Assembly (NCBI RefSeq): GCF_003260975.1
Contig: NZ_CP030041.1
Location: forward strand, 6,079,501-6,143,500
Reading direction: 5' to 3'
Source of the DNA: Echinicola strongylocentroti
GTDB lineage: Bacteria; Bacteroidota; Bacteroidia; Cytophagales; Cyclobacteriaceae
DNA: 64,000 bases
Under the pieces are notes generated by a model. It was given only the letters and a program-made list of their open reading frames with translations, searched no databases and was not told where the DNA came from. The stretch's first letter is position 1, and the number at the start of each line of letters is the position of its first letter. Positions 10,352 through 19,184 of the stretch are shown in pieces. A program made the position numbers and the translations under genes.

Positions 10352-12097
10352 ATGAAAAATCAACCTATTATCCTATTGGCGTTTTTATGGACGGTTTTCG
10401 TCTCCAACCAAGTTTTGGCCAGGCAAAACACTAACGGCAACCCGTTGTTTACCAAGGTGACTTATCAGGGGAATGATCGGGTATATGAAGAAAACCCACT
10501 TGAATCAGATGAATTTTATAATCCCATCCTTCAGGGCTGTTACCCTGACCCGGCCATTACCAGAAAGGGAGATGATTATTATATGGTCTGTAGCTCCTTT
10601 GCTATGTTCCCTGGAGTACCGATATTTCATTCTAATGATTTGGTAAACTGGACCCAGATCGGTCATGTGCTGGACAGGACGTCCCAGTTGGATGTACATG
10701 ATACGGGGATAAGTGAAGGAGTGTATGCCCCAGACATCCGCTATAATCCCTACAATGACACATTCTATATGATCACTACCGCATTTGCCGGAGGGCTGGG
10801 GAATTTCGTGGTCAAAACCAAAGACCCCAAGAAAGGCTGGAGTGAGCCGTATAAATTGAATTTTCAAGGTATTGACCCCGCTATATTCTTTGATGATGAT
10901 GGCAAGGCTTACGTGGTACACAATGATGCGCCGGCACAGGGAGAGGAATTGTATACCGGCCACCGGGTAATCAAAGTTTGGGAGTATGATTTGGAAAAAG
11001 ACCAGGTCATTGCCGGGACGGACAAAGTAATTGTAAATGGAGGTGTGGACTTGGCCAAAAAGCCTATATGGATTGAAGCTCCCCATATTTACAGGAAGAA
11101 CAATAAATACTATTTGATGTGTGCGGAAGGTGGTACCGGTGGTTGGCACAGTGAAGTGATCTTTGTAAGTGATGATCCCAAAGGGCCGTACAAGCCTGCA
11201 CCAAGCAACCCGATTTTGAGTCAGCGGCATTTATCGCAGGACCGTCAAAACAAAGTGGACTGGGCGGGTCATGCGGATTTGACGCTAGGACCTGATGGCA
11301 AATATTACGGCGTTTTCTTGGGCATTCGCCCCAATGAAAAAAATCGGGTAAACACCGGTCGGGAAACCTTTATCTTACCAGTAGATTGGTCCGGTGAGTT
11401 TCCCGTTTTTGAAAACGGATTGGTGCCTATGGAGCCCAAACTGAAAATGCCCGCTGGCATGGAGAACAAAACCGGACAGGAAGGTTTTTTCCCAAATGGC
11501 AACTTTACTTTCACAGAAGATTTTACTTCCGAAAAACTGGACTATCGTTGGATCGGGTTGAGAGGCCCAAGGGAAGCCTTTATTGCCAAAACCAAAGACG
11601 GCCTGCAGATCACACCTTTTGACAGTAATATCAAAGAGGTCAAACCTACTTCTACGCTCTTTCATAGACAGCAACACAAGAATTTCTCTTTCACCACCAC
11701 CATGGAATATCAGCCCCAATCGGAAAAGGACTTGGCGGGCTTGACCTGTGTGCAGAGCGAGGCCTTCAATTATGTGTTTGGTATAACCAAAGTAGGAAAG
11801 AAAAATTTCCTGCTGTTGGAGAGGACCGAAGCAGAGGGCAGAGGAAGAAACCGGGAAGTTAAATCTGAAATCTTGGCAAGTACGGAGATTGACCTTGAAA
11901 ATCCGGTGTCACTGAGAGTAAGTGCTAATGGAGATGATTTTGAGTTCAGCTATTCCACCAACGGGACGGATTACCAACACCTGGGCGGAACGGTGTCCGG
12001 GGATATTCTGTCCACCAATGTGGCAGGTGGATTTACGGGTAATATGATCGGCCTTTATGCTACGAAAGCCAATGATGCATTACCTGTTTCGGAATAG
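10352..12097 (+). CDS. GH43 beta-xylosidase with C-terminal beta-sandwich
   Basis: A 581-residue secreted GH43. Signal peptide 1-23 (ends VLARQ). The catalytic propeller is about 50-365 with GCYPDPAITRKGDDYYM (base Asp), GIDPAIFFDDDGKAYVVH (modulator Asp) and IEAPHIYRKNNKYYLM (acid Glu). A second beta-sandwich of the GH43 C2/DUF1349 type spans about 385-575, opening TFTEDFTSEKLDYRW. This two-domain form is typical of exo-acting xylosidases that finish xylo-oligosaccharides. A poorly conserved stretch of about 25 residues lies between signal peptide and propeller. Next to it is a truncated lipoprotein, so this may be the last intact gene of its operon. Confidence 0.93.
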   Translation: MKNQPIILLAFLWTVFVSNQVLARQNTNGNPLFTKVTYQGNDRVYEENPLESDEFYNPILQGCYPDPAITRKGDDYYMVCSSFAMFPGVPIFHSNDLVNWTQIGHVLDRTSQLDVHDTGISEGVYAPDIRYNPYNDTFYMITTAFAGGLGNFVVKTKDPKKGWSEPYKLNFQGIDPAIFFDDDGKAYVVHNDAPAQGEELYTGHRVIKVWEYDLEKDQVIAGTDKVIVNGGVDLAKKPIWIEAPHIYRKNNKYYLMCAEGGTGGWHSEVIFVSDDPKGPYKPAPSNPILSQRHLSQDRQNKVDWAGHADLTLGPDGKYYGVFLGIRPNEKNRVNTGRETFILPVDWSGEFPVFENGLVPMEPKLKMPAGMENKTGQEGFFPNGNFTFTEDFTSEKLDYRWIGLRGPREAFIAKTKDGLQITPFDSNIKEVKPTSTLFHRQQHKNFSFTTTMEYQPQSEKDLAGLTCVQSEAFNYVFGITKVGKKNFLLLERTEAEGRGRNREVKSEILASTEIDLENPVSLRVSANGDDFEFSYSTNGTDYQHLGGTVSGDILSTNVAGGFTGNMIGLYATKANDALPVSE

Positions 12098-12303
12098 GAA
12101 TTTCTATAAACCTTCCATGCTTTGGATGTTTCAAGTTTCACTATTTCAGTAGGCTGCATTTCCAAATCTAGAAGGTTGACTTGCCAATAAAAAAGCAATT
12201 TACCCTAAGCCATGAAATCGAACATAACGAAGAATATCACACAGAGGGACGATTATCAACCATGCGAGATGCCATATGACCGCTGAAAAACTTATATAAA
12301 CAT

Positions 12304-12603
12304 ATGAAATACCTATTCAAACCTATCAACCTGAAGAGGTGGGGACTTTATGTCCTCGCTTCTTTATGGATGCTGTCCTGTGTGGAGGATGCTGACAAAG
12401 TGCACAAAGCAGCCCTGCTCAAATGGGACACGGTAACGTTGTCTGCAGGTGGACCTACCAGTGGTGGCAGTGTTTCGGTGAAGGTTGATTGGGCTTTTAT
12501 CCAGTGGAATATGCAAGTGGAGGAATTGCTGGAAGGAGTGGGGATAAGCAAGAATTGGTCTACTGGCCCAATGGAAGGGACTTGGAAAGTCCCCCTTTTA
12601 TGA
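12304..12603 (+). pseudogene. truncated lipoprotein with BACON-like start
   Basis: A 99-codon frame with a clear lipoprotein signal (hydrophobic segment ending LWMLSC, lipobox Cys at about residue 26). After it come a TVTLSAGGPTSGGSVSVKV strand pair and a WAFIQWNMQVEE stretch, which look like the first strands of a BACON-type Ig-like domain found in Bacteroidota glycan-binding lipoproteins. The frame then ends abruptly without the rest of such a domain. I read it as the 5' stub of a longer gene lost by deletion; a small functional lipoprotein cannot be excluded. Confidence 0.5.
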
Positions 12604-12654
12604 GGCCGCGTCCTATGATATACAAGAATAATTTTAACCTATTTAAATAACCAA

Positions 12655-13596
12655 ATGATGTTATATCTAATGAAAACCCTCGCTAAAACTGTCCTTGCAG
12701 GAGTTCTGTTCTTTGGTGTGAAAGCTACCATGGCGCAGGATGGCACGATGTATCCACTTGACAACCCAGAGGAACCCAATGCCATCCCACTGGGTACAGG
12801 AGGTGTAGAAGACCAACCTGCTCCGGAGAGCTGGTTTCGTCAATGGGGCGACCCGATGGCCAGAAATATCAGTACCGCCACCCTGACCCCTTTCTTACCC
12901 GAACCCGGCAAGGCTAACGGTACTACAGTGATCGTAGCCCCGGGGGGAGGCTTTAGATGGCTTTCCTTGGGTAATGAAGGCTGGGAAGTGGCAGAAGCCC
13001 TTGCTGAGCAGGGGATCACGGCATTTGTGCTCAAATACAGGCTGCACCCGACCCCAGAGTCTTTGGAGGATTTCAGCAATTCCATGAATAGCACCTTTGA
13101 CGAAGCATCCAAATCGACACAAGACGGAGAAGATCGTCCCCGACCTCGCAGGGGCCTGTCTGATCAACTCGAAGATGCAGAAGCCGCCTATGCCATGATT
13201 GTTGAGCGCGCCGAAGAGTGGGGAGTAGACACAGACAGGATAGGCATGATCGGCTTTTCGGCAGGAGCCGGACTTACCATGCACAGCACACTCAACTCAG
13301 AGACCATGGATTTGGCATTTATCGGCCCGATCTATGGGGGGATGGGAGAAGTAGAGGTGCCAAAGAATGCACCACCCATGTTCAATGTAATTGCCAGTGA
13401 TGATTTTCTGTTCAACGGGCAATTTGGTGTGATCCGCTCCTGGTATGAAGCGGGTATACCGGTAGAATTTCACCTTTACCAAAATGGAGGTCATGGTTTT
13501 GGGCTAGGAAACCCCGATCGTACCAGCAACCGTTGGTTTGAGGCTTTTATATACTGGTTGGATGTGAATGGCTTTCTGAAGGGGGAGGACAGGTGA
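12655..13596 (+). CDS. alpha/beta-hydrolase esterase, BD-FAE/xylan-esterase-like
   Basis: A 313-residue secreted hydrolase. The signal peptide ends near MAQD; Met6 (12670) is the likelier start, as it leaves a compact leader. Fold marks: VIVAPGGGFRWLS oxyanion loop in place of the usual HGGG, GFSAGAG with nucleophile S202, SDDFLF acid region and GGHGFGLG with the catalytic His. These match the esterases often called endoxylanase or BD-FAE in annotation, which act as acetyl or feruloyl esterases. A low-complexity charged insert of about 30 residues (near 145-165, EDRPRPRRGL) interrupts the core. Its place in the xylan locus supports xylan deacetylation. Confidence 0.85.
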   Translation: MMLYLMKTLAKTVLAGVLFFGVKATMAQDGTMYPLDNPEEPNAIPLGTGGVEDQPAPESWFRQWGDPMARNISTATLTPFLPEPGKANGTTVIVAPGGGFRWLSLGNEGWEVAEALAEQGITAFVLKYRLHPTPESLEDFSNSMNSTFDEASKSTQDGEDRPRPRRGLSDQLEDAEAAYAMIVERAEEWGVDTDRIGMIGFSAGAGLTMHSTLNSETMDLAFIGPIYGGMGEVEVPKNAPPMFNVIASDDFLFNGQFGVIRSWYEAGIPVEFHLYQNGGHGFGLGNPDRTSNRWFEAFIYWLDVNGFLKGEDR

Positions 13597-13635
13597 AAAC
13601 TGAAAACCAGAGACGGAGACTTGTTTTTGGCTGGA

Positions 13636-13766
13636 AAAAGGAGAAGTTATTTGAATTGGTCAAAAGGCTAAAAAGAGAACAATATCCTTATCAATAGCAT
13701 CGGGATGCAGGGGCATTGGTTTGTAGGAACTTTTGAGGAAGGCATCCGTAACACGCTGGATTTGTA
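13636..13766 (+). pseudogene. GH10 xylanase scrap
   Basis: No intact frame exists here, but two overlapping frames give KLFELVKRLK and then NILINSIGMQGHWFVGTFEEGIRN, joined by a one-base shift near 13680 and ended by a TAG at 13765. The NSIGMQGHW block is the GH10 signature that precedes the nucleophile strand. About 40 residues of a third GH10 copy therefore survive. The catalytic blocks themselves are gone. The rest of 13597-13893 shows nothing else recognisable. Confidence 0.6.
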
Positions 13767-13893
13767 GAGACAGTTGAGTGGGTGGAATTCAGATAACACA
13801 TATAACAGGATAATTTACCGTTCGCATCAGTAAAAAGTAAAGTCTCCTTTCCGAATAAATAAAACTTGATCAATAACTAATAAATGAGTTAAA

Positions 13894-16260
13894 ATGTGGA
13901 CAAAAACTAAATTTATATTTGCACTTTTAATGGCTCTTTTGTTTTCGGTGTCTTTTCTTTTGGCAAAAGAAAAGACACCGAAAACAAAGGGAAAATTCAG
14001 AGTAATGGTGCTGTCGGACTTTCCTCCAATAGGTGTGGTAAAAGGTGGCGATGATGTTCCTAACACCCAGAAAAGTGATCCAGATGATATGCAGTCTATT
14101 GTTCGTTTTCTACTTTATTCCAATGAATTCGACGTAGAGGGTTTGGCTGTAACGGCGGGAACCTTTGCCATGATAGCGGACAAAAACAATATGTTGGAGG
14201 TCATTGATGAGTATGAAAAGGTTTATGATAACCTGAAATCATATGACCCAGATTACCCCACCGCTGACTATCTACGCTCTGTTACATACGAGGGTAAGGG
14301 GAATAACCACGGACTTAATATTAAATGGGGATGTGGAAAACAAGATTATACAGATATTATCGGGGAAGGGTTGGATAGTGAAGCTTCCAATGCGATTATA
14401 ACTGCTGTCGATAAGCCTGATAAACGTCCGTTGTGGATTGGTGTTTGGGGTGGTCCAAGGGAGGTCGCTCAGGCGGTTTGGAAGGTGAAGAATACGCGCA
14501 GTGAAGAAGAGTTAGAGGTTTTTATCAGTAAGCTTAGGGTTTTTCTGATTGGATGTCAAGACGCCACGCATAAATGGCTAATGAATGAATTTCCAGATTT
14601 GTTCATTATAGCGTCTGAAAAAACCTATCAGGGAATGTTCGGTGGAAATGACCCATTGTCAGATCTTGCTTGGGTGAACCAACATATCCGTTTTAATCAC
14701 GGTCCACTTTGCGATGTTTACCCTCATGAAGGAATAGGAAGTACCGGTGTTTGTGAAGGAGACTCTCCAGCTTTCCTTTATTTGGTTAGTGCAAATCGGG
14801 GCATCAATAATCCCGAAGATCCGACACAGCCTAGTTGGGGGGGACAATACGTTCGCAAAGAAGATTCCAACCATTTCGTGGATGGCCCTGGAAAAAACAG
14901 TATATCAATATGGCGCAGAGATTTTCAAAGGGAATTTAAAGAACGGGCAGACAGGTGTACTGTTTTAAAATCAGAAAAAAGTATGATGAAGCCACGTATT
15001 ATCAATACCACAGACCTGGGAGCCGATCCCGATGATGAGCAATCAATGGTGAGGCAATTGATTTGTTCCAACGAGTTTGATATAGAGGGGTTAATTGTTT
15101 CAACTGGTTGTTGGAAGAAAACACAGAGCAACACCAAAATGCTGGACAAGATTATAGAGGCTTATGGTGAGGTCTATTCAAACCTTACTGTTCATGCTGA
15201 AGGATACCCACAACCTAAATATTTAAAATCCATTTCAGTTATGGGGCAAACGGGGTATGGAATGAGTGATGTAGGAACAGGGAAAGACAGTCCAGGGTCT
15301 GAACTGATTATTGCATCCGTAGATAAAGATGATCCTCGCCCTGTTTGGGTAATGGGATGGGGTGGAATGAATAATGTCGCTCAGGCTATTCGGAAAGTGC
15401 GTGAGACACGTTCATCTGAAGAACTGACAAAATTCTTAAGTAAACTAAGGTTATTCGATATTTTAGGACAGGATGATGCCGGAGCATGGATTGCAAAGAA
15501 CTTCCCTGGTGTTTTCTATATCCGAGCAACGGGTGTGTATGGCTGGCTACCCCAAAAAAACAGTGATTATTATCGCGAACAAATCCAGAAAAAAGGTGCC
15601 TTAGGCGCTGTGTATCCCGATACGAAATATGCTCCAGAAGGAGATACGCCGGCTTTCATGCATGTTTATCCCAATGGATTAAACGACCCTGAAATAATTG
15701 ACCAAGGAGGGTGGGGAGGCCGTTTTAGCTTTGATAAAGTGGAAGGGATACGAAGCATGTCGGAAGTGGCTAAAATTGATGAACATGCAGAATCAACATT
15801 TGACCCATATTATATGTATGGAAATACAGAAGAAGGTGTTCAGGCCATAAAGAGATGGAGCAATGGCTACAATAACGATTTTGCTGCACGCATGGATTGG
15901 AGTATTACCAGTAACTACCAAGATGCAAACCACCATCCCATTGTCGTGCTGGATGGCGATAAGACCAGAAAGGTACTTTATAGGACAGTTGCCGCAGGTA
16001 CAACCATAACATTGAATGCAGCTGGTTCCAGTGATCCTGATGGTGACGGTCTGCATTATAAATGGTCCTTTTATAAGGAAGCAGGCTCCTACAAAGGGGC
16101 TCTAACCATAAAAAATCATACTTCTTTAAAAACTGATTTGGAAATCCCCCTAGATGCAAAAGGAAAAAGTATTCATATTATTTTGGAAGTATATGATGAA
16201 GGAGAACCAAACCTGTATGCCTATCGCCGATTGATTTTAAATGTAAAGCCAAGTAAATGA
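13894..16260 (+). CDS. tandem-duplicated DUF1593 (nucleoside-hydrolase-like) secreted protein
   Basis: A 788-residue protein with a signal peptide (1-25). Two DUF1593 units follow, about 30-345 and 365-680: each has a metal-site-like DPDD motif (SDPDDMQS, then ADPDDEQS), an EFDVEGL or EFDIEGL strand, a W-rich WGG core (VWGGPREVAQA, GWGGMNNVAQA) and an SEEL-F-SKLR helix. The fold is related to inosine-uridine nucleoside hydrolases; one characterised relative is the Saccharophagus cellulose-binding protein Sde182. An Ig-like domain (about 690-788, GSSDPDGDGLHYKW) closes the chain, as in single-unit family members. The usual family length is about 450-500, so this is a fusion by tandem duplication. 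The substrate is unknown; codon use looks more AT-rich than in its GH neighbours. Confidence 0.85.
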   Translation: MWTKTKFIFALLMALLFSVSFLLAKEKTPKTKGKFRVMVLSDFPPIGVVKGGDDVPNTQKSDPDDMQSIVRFLLYSNEFDVEGLAVTAGTFAMIADKNNMLEVIDEYEKVYDNLKSYDPDYPTADYLRSVTYEGKGNNHGLNIKWGCGKQDYTDIIGEGLDSEASNAIITAVDKPDKRPLWIGVWGGPREVAQAVWKVKNTRSEEELEVFISKLRVFLIGCQDATHKWLMNEFPDLFIIASEKTYQGMFGGNDPLSDLAWVNQHIRFNHGPLCDVYPHEGIGSTGVCEGDSPAFLYLVSANRGINNPEDPTQPSWGGQYVRKEDSNHFVDGPGKNSISIWRRDFQREFKERADRCTVLKSEKSMMKPRIINTTDLGADPDDEQSMVRQLICSNEFDIEGLIVSTGCWKKTQSNTKMLDKIIEAYGEVYSNLTVHAEGYPQPKYLKSISVMGQTGYGMSDVGTGKDSPGSELIIASVDKDDPRPVWVMGWGGMNNVAQAIRKVRETRSSEELTKFLSKLRLFDILGQDDAGAWIAKNFPGVFYIRATGVYGWLPQKNSDYYREQIQKKGALGAVYPDTKYAPEGDTPAFMHVYPNGLNDPEIIDQGGWGGRFSFDKVEGIRSMSEVAKIDEHAESTFDPYYMYGNTEEGVQAIKRWSNGYNNDFAARMDWSITSNYQDANHHPIVVLDGDKTRKVLYRTVAAGTTITLNAAGSSDPDGDGLHYKWSFYKEAGSYKGALTIKNHTSLKTDLEIPLDAKGKSIHIILEVYDEGEPNLYAYRRLILNVKPSK
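13938..13988. repeat. perfect 24-bp inverted repeat inside a signal-peptide coding region
   Basis: Arms 13938-13961 and 13965-13988 are exact reverse complements with a 3-base GGC loop. It lies in codons 15-32 of the DUF1593 gene, across the end of its signal peptide. In mRNA it would form a very stable hairpin about 45 bases after the start codon. Confidence 0.9.
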
Positions 16261-16310
16261 CGAATAGCTATAATAAATTGACTTAATTTAAATAGCGTCC
16301 TAAATAAAAA

Positions 16311-16377
16311 ATGAGAGGTTCTATTTTTTGCCCAAAATAGTTATTTGGGTTTGCACCAAAAAACACGAACCTCTCAT
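16311..16377. repeat. 11-bp inverted repeat at the 5' side of an IS4-type remnant
   Basis: ATGAGAGGTTC at 16311-16321 is matched by its exact reverse complement at 16367-16377, which overlaps the transposase ATG. One arm is probably at or near the left end of the element; the other would hide the start codon in a hairpin when the gene is read through from outside, as known for some insertion sequences. Confidence 0.6.
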
Positions 16378-16714
16378 GTTTAATATTACATTGTTTTCAC
16401 AGATTATTAAAAAGATAGACCTATCAATTTTCAAGAAGTTGGTCAAGGAAAAGCAAACCGATAAGGGCTGCAAGGGATTTGACAGCTGGACGCACCTTTT
16501 CTCGATGTTGTTCTGCCATTTTGCCAAGAGCACCTCGGTAAGGGAGATTTCCAACGGACTCCGGTCTGCCACTGGGAACCTTAACCATCTTGGCATGGCC
16601 AGAGCCCCCTCCAAATCAAGTATCAGCTATCAGAACAAAGGAAGGGATTGGGACCTGTTCAGGGACATTTGCTATTCCCTGCTGGGAAGTTTAGTACATC
16701 ATTGTCCCAATTAA
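16376..16714 (+). pseudogene. IS4-family transposase, N-terminal fragment
   Basis: From the ATG at 16376 the product (MFNITLFSQIIKKID...) matches the N-terminal DUF4372-type domain of Bacteroidota IS4 transposases: a helix pair, the SWTHLFSMLFCHFAKSTSVREI block and SSISYQNKGRDWDLF. It stops after about 112 residues; the DDE catalytic domain is missing, as similarity fades around CYSLLGSL (about 16690). No right end of the element is visible before the next gene. A 14-bp perfect inverted repeat follows at 16695-16736. The remnant is inactive by itself. Confidence 0.75.
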
Positions 16715-16736
16715 ATTTGGAGGGGACAATGATGTA
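16695..16736. repeat. 14-bp perfect inverted repeat beside the IS4 remnant
   Basis: TACATCATTGTCCC (16695-16708) and its exact reverse complement (16723-16736) flank a 14-base spacer. It sits just where transposase similarity ends and 58 bp past the stop of the convergent sensor gene. It may serve as a terminator-like hairpin or mark the break point of the deletion; there is no strong T-run on either side. Confidence 0.5.
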
Positions 16737-16793
16737 TGGCACCCAGCGTTTTAGTAGAAATCCCTAGAATGCAAGGAAGAGGTACCGGTGCTA

Positions 16794-18701
16794 TTACTCC
16801 AGATGGACCAAAGCCAGGGTTTCCCAACCGCTGAGTTCTTTATTGTGCCCAACTTTATCCATGGCCAGGGCAATTTTGTTCTTGAATGCCCAACAGGTTT
16901 CCCTCCTTAGGTCCAAGATTCCCGATAGTTCGTTTAGGGTAAGCTCTACATCCTTTCTATTGGAGAGATAAAGGATATAAAAGGCCTTTTCGATCGGAAA
17001 TTTTAGTTTATGGAACAAGGTGTCTGCGGTAGGGGATTCATAATAATTACAGTTTTTGCACCTGCGTCCATGGTTCCTGCTTTCGGTGGATTTATTGTAG
17101 CCACACTTTTTGCAGATGAATTTTTGTTGCCATTTTAGTTCGGATAGGAACTTCAGACAAGTCTCTTTGTCTGGAAAAACTTTTTTGAAATCCTCAAATT
17201 CAAAACCTTTCATCAAGGCCATGTCCTTGGTGATTTCTTCCACATTGTTACGAAGCTTATCGTTGTTTTCTTTTAAGTATTGGTTGATATTCGAAATCTG
17301 TGTATTCAGTTCTTCAAGCTTGAGGTTGGTGGTCTGGAGGGTGACATTCTTTTGGGCAAGGTCAGAGGCCATGTTCTCGATTTCTTCTGTTCGCTCTTTT
17401 ACCTTTTGATGGAGCTTGTTGTTCATTTCATAAGTAACCCGGTTTTTTTCTTCCAGAGCAGTCGTTTTTTCCAAGTTGGCCTTTTTATACTCCTCCTGTA
17501 AATACTTGATCTGGTTAAGGATGGAAAGTGAAAAAAGGACCATTTCAACAATGATGACCGGGTGGACAAAATACCAGTTCAATATGGGGTCATTAAACAG
17601 GGCGAAGGCACGGGTATAACTATGGGCAATGATCAGGAAAAGGCAAACATAGGCCAACGTGTAGGACAGTGAAAACCTGCCTATGGAAAGAAGTGATCTT
17701 AGGCCAACGGTGAACGGTACCAATAAAATCAAAAAGGAAATGATCATATACGGTATGGCATCCATGACCAGTCCGTAGTTTTGGTTTAAGAACATGCCCA
17801 CCATGATGGCAATGGCCGCCAACGTCAGCGATCTGAGTTTTGGGTTTTCCTTGTATTTTTTGACAAAGAAATAAGAGAACAGCAAGGTGGAGATAATGAC
17901 AAATAACTCAGTTAGGCTACTGAAATTGGTGATAGTGTTTATACTAGGGACTGATGGCCAGAGGTATTGAAAACCTAAGCCGTCCCTGCCCAGAGAAAAC
18001 CAAATGCTGGAAAAAATCAAAATAGAGGAGAACAGGTAGAGGTTCTTCTTTAACTTTACCACCAGGTATAGGTGAAGGGTGAGAATGAGCAGCAAAATGC
18101 CATAATAGAGCCCCAAAAAGAAGTATTCATTAAGGGAATGGGTAATAAATTCATCATTGGTGCGAAGATGAAACGAAAAGGTCAATGGGTAGCTTCTCCG
18201 GATTTTTATATAGTAGGTTTTAGTCTCCCCGGGACGGATGTTGAGAAAATAATTGAAGTTTTTATGCAGGATATCCCGGTCTCCAAAGGGGTAGTCGTAG
18301 CCTGCTTTCATCGGGAAATAGCCCTTGTCCCCTTGTGGAGAAAAAAAGGTGATCTCATCAAGGTCGTATCCCCATGATTCGAAATACCAACTGTAATGGT
18401 CGTTCTGTTGGTGATTGGCCACTGTCATCCGTATCCAAATAAAATCAGCAATGTTCTCATAGACAATATGGGGATCCGATATTTGCCTGAACTTTTCTTG
18501 AAAAGCAGCAGAGGCTACCTTTTTGATATCCAGGGTATTGGTGGTGTCGACGAAAAAATCAAGACGTTGAATGATTTCAGGAATCCATTTGGAATCCTCT
18601 TGCAAATCAATCACTGATGGTTCTTGGGCAACTGCATTTGCGGATACCAGTGAAAACGATAGTAGAAATATCCATAGAAAATGAGTGAGTAGTCTAATCA
18701 C
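16794..18701 (-). CDS. 7TM-DISM sensor fused to IS1595-type zinc-ribbon DNA-binding region
   Basis: A 635-residue membrane protein. Signal peptide 1-26; about 35-185 is a periplasmic 7TMR-DISMED2-like beta domain (SDPHIVYENIADFIWIRMTV, YYIKIRRSYPL); about 190-405 holds seven hydrophobic helices of the 7TM-DISM kind; about 405-510 is a long coiled coil. The C-terminus (about 510-620) is not a kinase or LytTR domain. It has four Cys (C530, C533, C548, C551) in a CxxC-14-CxxC ribbon, then PTADTLFHKLKFPIEKAF and a LTLNELSGILDLRRETCWAFKNKI helix-turn-helix, exactly the layout of the N-terminal part of IS1595/ISXO2 transposases. I infer a one-component membrane-bound regulator. It is the only minus-strand gene in the xylan locus and diverges from a GH10. 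Confidence 0.85.
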   Translation of the reverse strand: MIRLLTHFLWIFLLSFSLVSANAVAQEPSVIDLQEDSKWIPEIIQRLDFFVDTTNTLDIKKVASAAFQEKFRQISDPHIVYENIADFIWIRMTVANHQQNDHYSWYFESWGYDLDEITFFSPQGDKGYFPMKAGYDYPFGDRDILHKNFNYFLNIRPGETKTYYIKIRRSYPLTFSFHLRTNDEFITHSLNEYFFLGLYYGILLLILTLHLYLVVKLKKNLYLFSSILIFSSIWFSLGRDGLGFQYLWPSVPSINTITNFSSLTELFVIISTLLFSYFFVKKYKENPKLRSLTLAAIAIMVGMFLNQNYGLVMDAIPYMIISFLILLVPFTVGLRSLLSIGRFSLSYTLAYVCLFLIIAHSYTRAFALFNDPILNWYFVHPVIIVEMVLFSLSILNQIKYLQEEYKKANLEKTTALEEKNRVTYEMNNKLHQKVKERTEEIENMASDLAQKNVTLQTTNLKLEELNTQISNINQYLKENNDKLRNNVEEITKDMALMKGFEFEDFKKVFPDKETCLKFLSELKWQQKFICKKCGYNKSTESRNHGRRCKNCNYYESPTADTLFHKLKFPIEKAFYILYLSNRKDVELTLNELSGILDLRRETCWAFKNKIALAMDKVGHNKELSGWETLALVHLE

Positions 18702-19184
18702 GGTTATTGTGCTGGGTTGATTAAAGAAATTGGTATTGAATATAATGATATCTACTATTTCTACCTATGTTATTTTGCCTTTAGGTAAAAAAATCCTAGC
18801 AACTAAGCTTAAAAAGGCAATTTGGAGCCGGGTGAAAAAGGCAGCTCAGTTTGAGCGGATCGGTTTTATTGAGGTGGTTCTATTTTTAAAGTGTTAATAA
18901 TCAGTTGTTTGATTTATCCGCAATGGCGATGGGTCGCTTTATCTGTCTTATCCGTGGTCTTTATTCACATTTTTCCTTTTTAGGGCTAGGCCAGAGCGGC
19001 CAATGATAGCATGATAGAAGGCTATTTTTCCTTCATGTAAACGATTTTAAAATTGTAAAATACTGGAAATGAGTGTTTTGTAACGGTTTAGTGGGTTTTA
19101 TTATAAGCTGGCGAGAAAGTATATTTGATCATGCTTAAGAAGGGCTATCCTGATTAAAAGAGCATATGCCCGAAACAACCTATT
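18702..19184. other. divergent intergenic region between sensor and GH10
   Basis: This 483-bp gap separates the 7TM-DISM fusion gene (minus) from the GH10 at 19185 (plus), so both promoters must lie here. I see AT-rich stretches but no confident -33/-7 pair and no gene. It is the natural place to look for binding sites of the fused zinc-ribbon protein. Confidence 0.5.
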
